Shown: positions 1 through 12,391 of the stretch, one piece after another | Layout of the letters: each line of letters opens with the position of its first letter | Numbering within the stretch: the first letter of the stretch is position 1 | Assembly: GCA_030512295.1 (NCBI GenBank) | Contig: JAULSR010000002.1 | Span: 5,022,001-5,086,000 of the forward strand | Direction of reading: 5' to 3' | Source: Bombardia bombarda | Taxonomy: Eukaryota > Ascomycota > Sordariomycetes > Sordariales > Lasiosphaeriaceae | Length of the DNA: 64,000 nt | Notes under the pieces: generated by a model | Database searches by the model: none | What the model was told of the DNA's origin: nothing | Seen by the model: only the letters and a program-made list of their open reading frames with translations | Position numbers and translations under genes: made by a program

Positions 1-253
1 GTAAAGAAAAGAAGAAGAAAAAAAAAGGACTTGCTGCCAACGCTTTCCAGCTCTTGGTCCGCGCCGATCTAATCCAGTGCCGTCTATTATTGATGTTGTT
101 TCCATGGTATCAAAGACATCGTTCGCTACTAAGTACACTGTGTTCTGTTAATTAACCAGAGCAGAGTCTTATTTACCCCCATATAGACTCTCTTTGCGTG
201 GGTATTATGACTTGAGCATGTTGGTAACCCATGCTGGAAGGCTATGGCGGCAA
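1..253. other. left-edge noncoding stretch
   Basis: No convincing coding sequence. It begins with an A-rich tract (positions 1-27) and runs up to the stop codon of the minus-strand gene, so it is probably 3' flanking sequence of that gene. Confidence 0.5.
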
Positions 254-1027
254 TCAGGCAGCCTGGCGTGGTCTAAACCACTGGGCCCGACCCGCTAGGA
301 TTGTGCCATTCCACGCGGGATATGTCGTGTGCCACATGCCATCATCGTGTGTGGTGCTCGTGCTCGTGGTGGTCACAGTACTAGTGCCGCTGACCCCTGT
401 TTGAAGAGGCACAGAAGCTGTGGTGGATGGCGCAACTGCACTTGAGGGCACAGTTTGTGAGCTGGAAGAGACCAAAGATGAGGTGAATGTAGTCTTGGTT
501 GATGTAATTGCCGTGCTTGTTGCAGTTGAGGGAGATGGTGATGACGTTGTGCTGTATTGAGATTCCGTCGAAGATGTTTCTGAAGAGATCGCCGAAGAAG
601 ATTTTTGTGATGTTACTTGGGCCTGAGAAGTTTGTGGTGACGGCGTGGGTGTAACGTAAACAACGGAAGTAACGGTTGTAGGTTGGGGTTTCGTGTTGGC
701 GATCGAGATTGTTGTGGTGATAAAGACGGTGTCCGTTGTCGGCGGTGACAACTTGTAGACTGTCTCGATAGACGTCTTTGGAGGTAGTGTCTTCACCACC
801 GTCTCAATTACAGTCACTACCGGACTTCCGGAGCCGGGGCCGGAGCCGGAGCCAGATCCGCCAGATCCGCCGGGGCCAGACCCTCCGCTGATAGGAACAA
901 CCGAGTACGTTGCTCTCGGGGCCAGGACGTCTGGCTCAGCAACTTGGGGCGCATTCAGGGGCAAAGATTGAGTATGGGCAAAAAAAGTAGAAATGGCGAA
1001 AAAAGCCCGGGTTTGTCTAAGACGCAT
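254..1027 (-). CDS. secreted Ser/Thr-rich protein
   Basis: This is a single-exon frame of 257 residues. Residues 1-21 look like a signal peptide, with a basic start (MRLRQTR) followed by a Phe/Ala-rich hydrophobic stretch. A Pro-Arg pair near residue 37 could be a processing site. A Gly/Ser run (residues about 49-68) is followed by a Val/Thr region with repeated TVIET-, TVYK- and TVFI-like units, then about 110 residues dominated by Ser and Thr, as in heavily O-mannosylated wall or surface proteins. The C-terminus (DDGMWHTTYPAWNG and a short basic end) has no hydrophobic tail, so a GPI anchor is unlikely. Cysteine is absent. The start is the first ATG that gives a signal sequence. I do not recognise the family. 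A role at the cell surface is inferred from composition only. Confidence 0.6.
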   Translation of the reverse strand: MRLRQTRAFFAISTFFAHTQSLPLNAPQVAEPDVLAPRATYSVVPISGGSGPGGSGGSGSGSGPGSGSPVVTVIETVVKTLPPKTSIETVYKLSPPTTDTVFITTTISIANTKPQPTTVTSVVYVTPTPSPQTSQAQVTSQKSSSAISSETSSTESQYSTTSSPSPSTATSTAITSTKTTFTSSLVSSSSQTVPSSAVAPSTTASVPLQTGVSGTSTVTTTSTSTTHDDGMWHTTYPAWNGTILAGRAQWFRPRQAA

Positions 1028-2537
1028 CGTGAATGACTAGTTCAAAAAGACTGAATTAACAGCCACGGGGGGCAAAGTTGGCGAGCTAAAGTGGCAGTCT
1101 TGGATCGTGATGCTATGCAAGGTACGAGGCAAGATCCATAGGGAGTTGTTAGTGGGGGGGAAAGAAGCATCGCTCAAACCTTGAAAAGAGCAGCCGCTTT
1201 TATTTAGTAGCTTAGAAGGGGCCATAATGCAGATGGCTGGATGTTGCGTGGTTTGAGCAACGCGTGCTCCTGAAATCTGAAATTGGACACTGACAAAATT
1301 GAGGTGGTTGATGGTGCGCGCTGCTGGTGTGTGGTTGCGCGGCGTGGGACTGGGACACCACGAACCACTGCGAACGGCGAACTTGGCGCTAACAAGTTCT
1401 CCCCAGCCACCTGGATTGACCAACCAGGGCGTGCATCCCGTCCCAACGCGAGGCGAATGGCTCGAAGCCAATAGAATTGGAATTACGGATGTCGCGCCTC
1501 TGCTAGTAATTGCGTGCATGAGTTTGATCTTCAGGGTATCTGTGATGGGGGTATCATAGAATTGAAGCTGAAATGGCCATTGTGCTTTCTTGGGAATAGA
1601 TACCCCTTGCACTGGTTGTGGCCGAGTTCTCTTGGAGTCCATCATTGTGGTGGCTGCCCTCCTGGGTTGGCCTGAAGCTGGATGGCGCAGGAGCTCTCAT
1701 CTACCTACCCCGCAGCCTCTTGTCCCACATAAGGAGCAAGTACAGAGGGACATGAACTGTTTAAGACAGACAGCTAACCGGACGTCATCTACACTAAAAT
1801 CTGATAGCTCCGCTAACAGCAGCTACATCAAGGGTTATCCGTAAAGTGGGCTGTAAGGCGGGCAAGGGTCTCAGCCAACAGGGACTAGGCCGCATCTTGG
1901 GGACAAAGAGAGAGTCGCTCTTGCCTCTCTCACATGTCGGGCGTTATGTCGCATAGGTACATTTAAAACAAGGTAGGTTCTCTGTTGGGTCGCTCTTGCT
2001 CCTGAACTGTTGGTTTTCCTGTGCCAGCGCGTGGTCTAAAATGGAAGCTTCCCGTCGCTTCTTTTAGGAACAGAGGGGTAGGAGGCCTGCCATGATCGCG
2101 CCACTGTCCCGTCTTTTCCAAGTGATTTGTTTGGCCGGCCCCTCCTGTGATATTCTGATTGCCTGGGACGGGAGTAGTTTTGCCTCTTGGCAAGCTCTGC
2201 TAAGCCACATCTTGACGCACCTCGTTCCTCCTCCCGTCAGGATCAACGAAATGGATGGAGCCGACCCGGTTGCCTGTGCCGCCCTGACCTGACAGCAGTG
2301 TGTAGCAATGACGAGTGCCATCATCTCCAACTCACAGCCCCGTCCTTGCTTTATATATACTTGACTCCATCCGCGCCTCCGCAACCCGCGCCCTCTCTCG
2401 CTCTCGCTGTTCTTCTTGTTCTCGATATTGAAAGTTGCTACCCCGCACAGCTTGATTGACTTGCGCAACCGACTACGTCCAACACACCAGCTGCGGGCAA
2501 CCACCAACCATCTCCCTGTCACCTGCCTCTCCGCACA
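1028..2537. other. divergent intergenic region
   Basis: This is the shared upstream region of the minus-strand secreted protein and the plus-strand annexin gene. A 202-codon open frame on the minus strand (1037-1645) is overlapped by open frames on both strands and has no recognisable domain, so I treat it as chance. The last 200 bases hold the presumed annexin core promoter and pyrimidine-rich leader. Confidence 0.5.
2351..2426 (+). promoter_or_regulatory. TATA-like box and CT-rich start region of the annexin gene
   Basis: A TTATATATAC word lies at 2351-2360. About 40 bases downstream is a run of CT and CTCG repeats (2393-2426), the usual pattern around transcription starts of highly expressed fungal genes. 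The annexin ATG follows at 2538, which implies a leader of about 110-150 nt. This is inferred from motif and spacing only. Confidence 0.35.
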
Positions 2538-4150
2538 ATGTCTTACCCCGGCTACCCCCCGTACGGCCGTGAGTAACACTGCCAGCTACTCAAACAAAAA
2601 GTCTTGCCTCAGCTAACAATGCGCAACCAGAGCCTCCCCCGGCGCAGGGAGGATACTACCAGCAACAACCTCCCCAGCAACAGTACGGCGCCCCACCTCC
2701 TCAGGGCCCTCCGGGCCAGGCCGGCCAGTACTACCAACAGCCTCCTCCTCCTCAAGGTTATGGCCAGCCGGCGCCGCCTCCGCCCCAGCAATATGGCTCC
2801 CCACCACCCCAGCAGTACGGCGCTCCCCCGCCACAACCGTACGGCGCCCAGTCGCCACAGCCGTATGGTGCCCCACCAGCCCGACCTTACGGCGCTCCTC
2901 CTCCCGCTCAAGGCTACCCGCCCGCCCAACCGGGAGGCTACGGCGCACCACCCCCGCAACCGTATGGCGCTCCTCCGCAGCAGTATGGCGCTCCTCAGGG
3001 CTATGGACAACCGCCCCCGGCGCAACCCTACGGGCAACCGCCCCAGCAGTATGGCGCAGCGCCGGCGCCCTATGCCCCCCAGTACCCCCCAACACCCGCG
3101 TCACTAGGATACGGCCCTCCGCAGATCATTCAATGGAACGGCGACGCAGATGCGCATGCATTGAGGTCGGCAATGAAGGGCTTCGGCACTGACGAGAAGG
3201 CGCTCATCAAGATTCTGTCGAACAAGGACCCCTTGCAAATGGCAACCATCCGCGACGCCTATTCTCGCCTCCACCGCCGCAACCTCGAGGCGGACATCAA
3301 GAGTGAGACAGGCGGTTGGCTTGAGACTGGGCTCATCGCCCTCGTCCGTGGTCCTCTTGGGAACGATATCCATCTGTTGCGCGAGGCCATGGACGGCCCC
3401 GGCACAAAAGAGGTCATCCTAAACGATGTGCTACTCGGGCGATCTAATGCGGATATCAATGCCATCAAGAGCGAATATATGCGCGCTTTCCACCAGCGCC
3501 TGGAGGACGCTGTGCGGGGCGATTTGAGTATGAAGACGGAGAGGCATTTCATGATTGTGCTAGGCGCACAGCGTGCCGAGGATGCTGCCCCAGTTGTGAA
3601 GGCTGAAATCGATCGCGATGTTAACGATCTGTACAACGCGACTGAGGCGAAGGCTGGCACAGACGAGATGAAGGTGTGCAGTATCCTGAGCACAAGGAAC
3701 GACAACCAGATCCGCGCCATCGCCTACGAATATCAGCAGAGATATGCGAGAAACTTGGAAGACGTGATTCGGAAGGTGAGCATCAAATACTAATTTCCCA
3801 AAATAAAATAACCGCGTTGTCACCCGCACACAGCACAAGACTGATATGCAACACAGGAATTCTCGGGTCACATGGAGGACGCGCTGCTCTACCAGCTGCG
3901 CCAGGGCCAGGACAAGTACATGCACCAGGCGCAGCTTCTCGAGGCTGCCATGGCCGGCATGGGCACCAAGGATCTTCTCCTGATCCACCGCATCATCCGC
4001 AACCACTGGGATCGCCAACATTGGACTAATGTCCGCGCCGCGTACGAGAAGCGGTTCCGCAAGAACTTTGCTGACAGGGTCAAGAGCGAGACGAGTGGCG
4101 ACTACGAACGACTGCTGGTGGCGTGCATTGGAGAGAGCTTCAAGCACTGA
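2538..4150 (+). CDS. annexin with long Pro/Gln/Gly/Tyr-rich N-terminal domain
   Basis: Three exons, 2538-2568, 2631-3775 and 3857-4150, give 489 residues. Donors are GTGAGT and GTGAGC; a CTAAC branch site is visible in intron 1. Residues 1 to about 175 are low-complexity, with many PYGAPP- and QQYGAPP-like units. The core from about residue 178 holds four annexin repeats with calcium-loop cores KGFGTD, DGPGTK, AKAGTD and AGMGTK. Annexins bind acidic phospholipids in a Ca2+-dependent way and act in membrane traffic and repair. The plan (long disordered N-terminus plus four repeats, about 490 residues) matches animal annexins A7 and A11 and the filamentous-fungal annexins. Exon 1 codes only ten full residues, so a start at an internal Met would lose the N-terminal domain. 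The family call is firm; the partner of the N-terminal domain is unknown. Confidence 0.95.
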
Positions 4151-6247
4151 GACGACATGGATGGTAGACAGATAATGACGGATATGACACCGGGTGGTAT
4201 ACCAAGATGGTGAATAATATCGGAGCGGATTACGCTTTTTCACGGGGGTTTGCCCCTTGCAGAAAGCAGGATGAAAAGCCGACTCCGAATCCGACTCCGA
4301 CTGACGTTTATGTTGAACGTCAGGGTAAATGGGAGTTGAGGGGGGTTGTTTCTTCGGATTGAGATTTATTGGCGCATTCCCCCCCTTTTGTACTTGGTAC
4401 TTATCTCTGTGGCTTGAGCAGCACGGATACGGATCAATAAATTTAGGTACCTCAACTATCCCGTACCTAGACCACGATCTAGGGGAAAGAGAATTAAACA
4501 CCATGCGAACTTTGCAGACCTTGTCAACTTACCAATTTTTAGAAAACTGGCTTGATGGATTAAGTGAAACTATGGCGTGCTAGTAATTTGGGGAACTAAT
4601 TGGCTTAATACGAGGTACATACAGTAAAATGTGTAGGGGCGCCTGCTTAAATACCCATGGTGTTCGGTAGCCAGGACTGGCTCTCCCTTGTTCGTATTTG
4701 CCTATCACATACTATGTTGTGTGTAACTAATACGTAACTTCAGTGTGTCATTGTGCAATACGCAGTGCGATACGCGGTGCAATAACATTAAGTAAGCAAG
4801 GTGGGTAGTTGGTATAAATGTCTGCCCACAAGGTTAGGTACTGTGTAGACAGTGTGCCATGCATATTTAGGTGTGGAGGAGTGGGCAGTTTATTGGATGC
4901 TCACGCAAGGGGGGTTGCTACTGCCGCCCCTCGCCTCGGATGGTTTATTGTTGGGGAGCTCTGATGTTGAACTGATGTTGGAATTACAACACGCAAACAA
5001 GCAGGCATGCTGGTAGGCCTTTGCATGGTGGGATGTCGCCGAGACTCCCTTGTTTGGACGATTATCTTATTGTCATGGGTTTATATAATATGGTTATTAA
5101 GCCGCAGTTTTACTTGGTTTACATGAAAAAAAAGTCAGCACACGTTACACACACTTGGCTTGGCGGTGTATGTACCATACATACGAATACAGCTTTAGCA
5201 ATGTACTTATGATATGTTCTTGCTTGCCTGATAGCATAGATCTATCCGTTGTTTGCGCATTTATCCGACTTCGGGACTGATGCTGTCGAGATGTTAATTG
5301 GAAAACGTGTCTTTTTGGGCAGAGTATCTCATCTCATTTGAGCTTTTGTCATTTCTTTTTTGCTCTGTGGATGTTGACGGTACCGTACGGTTCGGTGCGT
5401 TGCGGTAGGGGTTGCTGTCTGGTGCTGTGCGACCCCAACTTCCATGATGATCAACTCACAGAATGGCGAGAGCGAGCTTGATGCAAGCCGCCAGCAGGGA
5501 AAAAGGAAAAAAAAGAAAAGGCGGCGCAGGTGACATAGTGAAGGCATGTACTGTGGTATGAGAGACCCAAGTGAGTTGTTTACGTAAAGGCGGTACGTGA
5601 CATACTACCCAGGTAAGGTACATACATGGTAGATTCAGGTGTAGTATCGTAGTATCTGCCACCGGTGCGTCGAATGGGATATAGCCAACGGCATAAAACA
5701 TATCAAGCCAACAAGTTATTACACAGTATATCCGTATATCTTGCTACTGCTGGTGTTGAGAGGGGTCGGCTTCAGATCGCCCCTCCCTCATTTCTCTCCC
5801 AATCATAGCCAGTGTAGCTCCAGAATGAGTAACGGCAAGTCGAGAATATGTCTGATGAGCATCGCCCTGCGCAGCAGTAGGTAGTTCGAAATGTCATTGC
5901 GTATTGACAATGACGTGGATTGGGGCGCCGTCTTGGACAAACAAAAGAGCACGGGTGGTAGTTGACAACCCCCTGCTGCTATGTATTATTCGGTACTCAC
6001 ACTGCGCTGGAGTCGAATTGGGGTTGAGCTGGATACCTAGGGTAGCGTACATTAATAATACCACCTCTTGTGGTAACATGTATATTTACTTGCCGGTGGA
6101 CCACCCCGCGCGCATCGATGCCAGTTTGCATGTGTTTCACAACAATTAAGACAAGGTCATCCACGGTATGCGTTTCTCGTTGTTTGATGCGATGCGATCG
6201 AGGCGGGCCCGCCATCGAGACAGGGTTGGATGGATGGACATCCATTG

Positions 6248-6268
6248 CACACACACACACACACACAC
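6248..6268. repeat. (CA)n microsatellite
   Basis: About ten uninterrupted CA units, followed by degenerate ATATACACAC. It is intergenic. Confidence 0.9.
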
Positions 6269-6868
6269 GCATATACACACCCAAGCTCACATCACTGGAT
6301 GTCCCCTCGTCTCGGCCATATCCCGGACAAAACAAACGTGTGTTACAGGATAGATATATAAATGTAATGTATGGTACGTACCATGTGGTCAAGTACTCGA
6401 GGGAAGTACTGCTTGCTCTATTTGCAGCTGAGAGTGAAATGCCCGAGCAAAAGGGAAGAGGGGAGAAGCAAGGGAGAGGTAGGAAAGACGCTGTCGCATT
6501 TGGTAGGCGGCATTCTCGGCCATATGAACTAAATAAGGTGCTAAGCTACCTAACTATAGGCAGCCATGGATATAGATAGGTAGGATCGTGGGAGGAGTAG
6601 GGGTAATATGTAAAAAAGAGCCACAGACGCTCTAACTCGCCCCCACAGTGTTGTGGACAAGCTATACATAGAGAGACTCGGAAACACTCGGGGTGGTGAT
6701 GCCATGTCTCCCATGATGGAAGAGAGTGTGGATTAATAAACCATAATGAGGATAGGGTATATTGACGAGTCAAAATGGACGGAAGTCGTGGAAAATGGAA
6801 AAGTGATGCGTGCACTCAAGCTGTAAAGTGGTGTGGGTGCAAAGCTGGTACCCACATGCGCGCCCCAT

Positions 6869-6895
6869 TGCCCAGTGCCCAGTGCCCAGTGCCCA
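6869..6895. repeat. TGCCCAG tandem heptamer
   Basis: Nearly four perfect copies of TGCCCAG in noncoding sequence. Confidence 0.85.
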
Positions 6896-7853
6896 CAGCA
6901 CGCATGTGCGGGGCCGTGGTCAAAGTTTCGATCGGTTTTGAGTGTGGGGCACGGACCGGTACAGGGCGACAAGGGGATGAAAGAGCGAATGAGGAGCGCA
7001 GTCTGGCACGAGCTGGAGGACAATTTGGGCGGAGCTGGACTGCTGGTGCTGGGGGCGCTGTAGCGCTAGGGGGCGGGCTCTGAAAGTAGCTCTCTTGTGC
7101 TGGGGATAGCAAATATAAATCGCGGAGGCTAGCCGGATTTGTGAGATGGCTTTAATTAAGTTGTTAATTTTATTAAAGAAGTGGGTCAGCCTTTTTAACC
7201 GAACCTTACCTCAAAAAGTTTTAAGAAAGAAGGTAACTCCGTAGCGACGCTACCATCTACTTTCCTTGATCCAGTTCCCGACCGACTGCAATCTGGTTTA
7301 ACTCTCTCGTGTTGCAGGAAAGCAACAGACAGTCCCGTCTTCCCCATCGTTTCGTCCATCCTTTTTGAGCATTGAGCACGCGAGTTTGTTGTGTGCGTCT
7401 CCTTGCCAGTGTGCGGTTTTGGTGCTATTGCCTATCCGAATCCGAATCCGAGTCCCTGACTTGACTGAAGGAACCAGTGCCGGCGCGCGCAAAAAAAAAG
7501 CACACGGACGACCCGTACCTTTTAACCCACTACTATTTGCTACCTACCACGTTGCCTTACTTACTACCAATCCACTACGAACTTGGTTCTTTATTTTTTT
7601 TCTTATACGGACACGGGTGCCACAGCCGGATTATTCTGGGGTTGCTTCTTCGGGTCGAGCCAAGAGCCAGTGGAATCCATTATCGGTCGTTGCTCCGCGT
7701 CAGACCGACCACCCGCACCGAATCCTGCTACCTGCTACCTGCTGGAATTCGGCAGCCTCAGCAGCAGTCAGTCCCATCTGGGGGCCCTTTTTTTGCTGAA
7801 CACGCGCGCGCGTCTCGGCGCTCCGACCACCAGAGAGCAAACAGCATTGGACT

Positions 7854-7888
7854 GCCTGACGCCTGACGCCTGACGCCTCACGCCTCAC
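7854..7888. repeat. GCCTGAC/GCCTCAC tandem heptamer
   Basis: Three copies of GCCTGAC followed by two of GCCTCAC, 125 bases upstream of the polyQ gene start and therefore probably in its leader. Confidence 0.85.
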
Positions 7889-8013
7889 TCGTCCGCCACG
7901 GCCGAACCAGCTACCGTAGCTGCCTATCCTTATACGCCCTTAAAGCAGGTACACACGCAGCTGCTGATTAACCCCGGCCTCGCCCGTCAGTCGCTTGATA
8001 GGGCACGTCGATT

Positions 8014-8626
8014 ATGGCCGTCGCCGACCCGGCCACCGCGTCGCCGTCGTTGCTGCTCTCCCAGAGTCCGCAGCTGCAGCAGATGACGAACAGCAGCGAC
8101 CTGGATGCGCCCAGCCCTGTGGTGTCTGACATTGACACTGCCCCTGCTCCCATTGCAGCGACAGCAGCAGCAGCAGCAGCAGTAGCAGCAGCAGTAGCAG
8201 CAGGCCAGGGCCAGCCCCAGGCCGTGAATGGCATCGTCGCCACCACCACCACCACTGCTTCTAGCCCGGACACACGGTCCGGCACTCCCCTGTCGCACCC
8301 CTCCCCGCCGACCGTCGTCAATGGCCAACCGCCCCAGCCCGTTCCGACAGGGACGGGCCCCAATGCAGCAGCCGCCAGCGCCTCCGCCAGCGCCGCCAGA
8401 GCAAAGGAGTCTCTTCGGTGGAGAGAGCCAATGACAGTGAAGTATGATGGCGGTGGACTGGCCCAGCCCGGAAAGCTGCAACCAAATCCCACATCGCAAC
8501 AATCGCAGTTGCAGTTGCAGCAGCCTCAGCAAACGCAGCATCATCAGTCGCCTCAAACACAGCTTTATTCTCAACAGCAGCCACAGCCAATACAGCCGCA
8601 ACCGCAACAGCAGCAGCAACAGCAGC

Positions 8627-8699
<73 letters not shown>

Positions 8700-11171
8700 G
8701 CAGCAACAACCGCAACCGCTCGCCGCAGCGCCACTGCACCATTCGCATTCGCATCCTCATCTGCACCCCCAGCCCCAACCCGGGCTGCAACACCAACAAC
8801 ATCATCAGCCACCACCGCCGCCACCGCCGGCCGCCCGGCCGGCTGTAAACCAGCAATCCATTTCAAAGCCCGCCATCATGGACCCACCCGGGTCCCGGAT
8901 GACAAGCCAGGCCGTCGTTGCAGCGGCCGCATCTCACAATGCCGGCTTCGCCTCGCCGACCCAGGATCATGCACGTGTAAATCCAAAGTTTGTTGACGAT
9001 TGCACTCGCATGACTTTCGCCGTCCAACAGAGCCTGTCCGAGTCTGTCCGGCGCATTGTCCGGGACAACTGGGAAAAGTGCCTTTTAGGATCCGAGTTTC
9101 ATCAGGGCTTCATTGTAAGCCCTCCTTCATCGTAACTTCCTTTTAGTTCTTATGCACACTCGTACCTTCCTTTTGTGTGTTTCATCTCATGTTTTATTCC
9201 GCCGTATAGCCGCACGCACATTTGCGTTTCTTCAACCGCGCACCTTCCTTCAACTGTGATTTGCTTGTCGCATCTCAACTTACAACTTTCTCTAACGCAA
9301 AATCGTAGCTTAACGCCTCTATTTATCACGCACTTCCGCCCGTCACTCGCCGAGCGGTGAGGGACTTTGGTCGCAAGATGGTGCTCGACTCTAAGGCAGA
9401 GCTTATTGGCCACTTTCACACCGATGAGATTGACGAGGTCGCCGACCTCATCATCAGCAAAGCAAGCAACACTTTTTTGGACAAATGTCTAGAAAAGCGT
9501 CTATTGACTATCGAAGCCAAGCCCTTAATCAATGCACTCGCAAAAGCTGAGCGCCTAGGCTACGAGTCAGGAGACGTCATTCAAGAAGACCACCATGAGC
9601 GCGTTATACCTCAAGAGGCCTATCCCGGAGCAACGGCTGCTGCAAACGGGTTTACTCAAAATCGACCGCCACCGCAGCACCCGCACCCACATCAACAGCC
9701 ACAGCAGATGCAGCTGCACCAGCAGCAACATCAGCCTCATCCTCAACAGGGGTACCCTCCTCACCCGCAGATGCAATGCATGAGTTGTTTCCGCACATTT
9801 CAACACGCATCATCATACGAATATGTGAGTGGACTTTTGGCGTCGCCATGGTCAACAGACAGACTTGATCTGACTTTCCATTTAGCATACCAGAGCGGGT
9901 GTTTGCAGCCAAGTGCCCCCAACCAAAAATGGGTTTGAGCACTCGTGTCAGTATTGCGGCCAGGGTTTCACAAGATGGGAAGAAAATAAAAACGTAAGTC
10001 CAGATTGCGATATATGCTTTGGACCGATGGCTGATGTCCTTATTAGCATATTGAGAACCGGGTATGCGGCGATTTCGCCCTTAAGGTCCCCGGCCCGGTT
10101 CGTGGGCCAGGTCGCCCTCCTCGATCAGCCCCCCTGGCCCAGACTAACCCAGTCGCCATCCTTCCATCTATCCCGGCGCAAAGTCCTAGCTCGAATGGGT
10201 ACAACCACGCGTATGCTCAAGCCCAAGTCCTGTCAACTCCGTCACATGCGCATGGCCGTCCCCTTATAACGACGCCCACATCAGCACAAGCATCCCCCAA
10301 CCCGGCCGACCCATACGCACATTTGAGTCAAGAGCAATTGAATGCTATGAATGATGAACTGCAGGGCGCAGAGGCAAAATATGCACCAAGATTTGCGGAA
10401 GCAGAACGCATCCAGGACGAGAATGAACGTCGGATGAGGGTCGAAGGTCTTCGCAACAGCTTCGGAACCAAACAGTCCATGATCCGCAAAAAGTATGGAG
10501 TTCGACTTCGTGAGCGAAGAACGAAGGCCGAGATTCAGGCGGAGCGAGAACGCCTTGGTATCAAGCGAGCAGAGAAAGAGAAGGCGCGGATAGCTATGGC
10601 AAGCCAGCAGAACAGCTCAAGCCCCTCAGCCATCCCCATGACCGGCACCCAGGCAGCTACCGGTTGGGTTGCCGCAAACACTCCGAAGCCGAACGCAGTG
10701 TGGGAAGAGCATGATGCCAAGCGTCGTCGAATCGATGGAGCCGGCGGCTACCAAACCCCTTATAAGTTAGTGGGTGATGAGACGCCGACCCGAAAGACGC
10801 TCTCCGTGTCGGAGATGGGCGGCGGTCTATCAGGCTCCCCGGCCACTGCTGCCACGCAGGATCCCACGCTCCCGCCAGTATCCCAGCTCTCGCAAGTCTT
10901 TGAACAGGCTAGCGCGCGAGTCCAGGTCTACGAGCCGTCGCAGCCGTCGCAGCCGTCGGCTCCGATGAGCGAAGCTCTGCCCGACGATAATCCAAGCAAC
11001 GATAGTCCTATTACTGACGCGCTTAATGGAGACCGAATGAGCGTCGATGATCCTATGTCGACTACCTACCAAGCCCCCGTGGTTATTGATGATGATTCGG
11101 ACTCATCAGACGACGAGGATATCCCCCCTGCGCTTCCCGCCAGTGTGCGACAGAGCTTGACAAGTTCATAG
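8014..11171 (+). CDS. polyQ protein with two CCHC finger-like motifs
   Basis: Four exons (8014-9114, 9309-9824, 9886-9993, 10047-11171) give 949 residues. Each junction has a GTAAG- or GTGAGT-type donor and keeps one frame. The N-terminal third is Ala, Pro and Gln rich, with 35 consecutive Gln (8605-8709) and His/Gln-rich flanks. A compact region around residues 325-455 (from NPKFVDDCTRM to the LGYES segment) looks globular. Two finger-like motifs follow, each C-x2-C-x12-H-x5-C; the first spans the exon 2/3 junction and the second spans exons 3/4. A charged helical segment follows (EERRTKAE-like, about residues 600-690), then a Ser/Pro-rich region and an acidic DDDSDSSDDED stretch near the end. 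The architecture suggests a nuclear transcription or chromatin factor, but I do not recognise the family and no function is assigned. Confidence 0.85.
8605..8709 (+). repeat. CAG/CAA triplet tract coding 35 Gln
   Basis: A mixed CAG/CAA start is followed by 24 pure CAA codons (8626-8697) and ends CAG-CAG-CAA-CAA. The tract also produces long polyN and polyL shadow frames, which should not be annotated as genes. Confidence 0.95.
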
Positions 11172-12391
11172 GAAAACCCGTTGCCTCAGCTTCTCGCTCT
11201 CAAACCTTTGCTGGTGCGAAGGGGTTTTGAGTTGGATTGTAGACGAGAGAGAAAAAGTGATCAAATGTAATAACGCACACCACACACATACTTTTCTTAT
11301 ACATATTTACATTCATATTTTCTAACTACCACCGACGGTTTCCAGCCGGAGCAAGGTGGCTTGGGTTCATACGTTTCTTTTCCATTTTTCATTTCTACTT
11401 CTAATGGTCTGCCAACACAAAAGTTCGGGGTGGGAATGGAGCTCGTTTATACATCACTCACTATATGCGGTAATCAGTTTTGATGGGATCGCGGAGGGGA
11501 TAATGATGATAATGATTCAGTCAAATAGATGCATGCATGCCTATCCAGTTATCTCTACCTCCCTACTATAAGATACTGGTTAGATAGGCAGGCAGGGAAA
11601 GGGGCAGTTTTGGGTTCAGGTCTGGATAGATAAATACAGCCAAGTGCTGACTTGCTGCTAGCAAGCTTTTTGGGCAAACAAGTTCGTTGATCATCATGTT
11701 TATTCCCTTTTGTGGTTTCAGATATATGTGTCTGGGGAGTTCTCCTCTTCACCGATTACTTGTTTGCTATTGCATCGTCCATTCAACCTTAACATATACT
11801 GTATTACGGGAACCCCGACCATAGTAGCGTCTCTAGTTGACATCCAGTAGTGATCTGGGAAGTTGTAGTTAGACAGACAAGCTCATTCTTGTTATTTTGC
11901 TATTTCGCCACGAATTACTAGGTAATACTACTAGCCTCGCTAGTAACCTATCGAGCTATCTTGATGAGGGCTCCTGGCTGGTTGGCCAATGTTGGTATGT
12001 AATGTATATAAACACTTCACCTGTAGTAGAGAGTACCTATATACAGACCTCATCTCTACTACTATCCACTACAGTTCTCTCCCTCCATGCGCCATAATGA
12101 AATCAACGAGAAAACAAAAGAAACGCCAGACAGCAGCACGAGCGAGGGACGCGAGTCCCAAGAGGAAGGAATGAACGAATGATCTGTTAAACAAGTTCCC
12201 ACCCACTACTCTAGCGCTCGAAATGCCCCCGAGATCTAGCCTAGCCCACATAATCAAATTAGTATCCATCCATCCAACCCGTTCGTGTCATCCATCCAAT
12301 CTCATCACCCCATTGATCACCCATCAACCAGCCCTTCTTTATAAAAGAAAGCCATTCATTCTCATCTCAAACATATCCTTCCCCCTCCCCA
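11172..12391. other. intergenic region between convergent genes
   Basis: This 1.2 kb lies between two converging 3' ends and should contain both 3' UTRs. It is AT-richer than the flanking exons. No open frame longer than about 70 codons looks real. Confidence 0.55.

Larger units (their letters stand above)
4151..8013. other. long intergenic region
   Basis: I see no gene with coding-like features over this 3.9 kb. Frames of 60-170 codons occur on both strands but overlap each other and lack domains. The region holds GTAC-rich and TAGGTA-type words, a CA microsatellite (6248-6268), a 7-mer repeat (6869-6895), an AT-rich patch (7130-7200) and, near its end, a 7-mer repeat (7854-7888). The last 600 bases are probably the promoter and leader of the polyQ gene. 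Confidence 0.5.

Noticed and set aside
1037..1645. 202-residue minus-strand frame upstream of the secreted protein gene
   Set aside because: No domain, overlapped by open frames on both strands, and located in a promoter region.
3560..4504. 314-residue minus-strand open frame
   Set aside because: It is antisense to annexin exons 2 and 3 and crosses the intron; the annexin repeats on the plus strand explain the sequence.
7987..8856. 289-residue minus-strand frame with a long polyLeu run, and polyVal/polyAsn frames nearby
   Set aside because: They are reverse or shifted readings of the CAA/CAG tract inside the polyQ exon.
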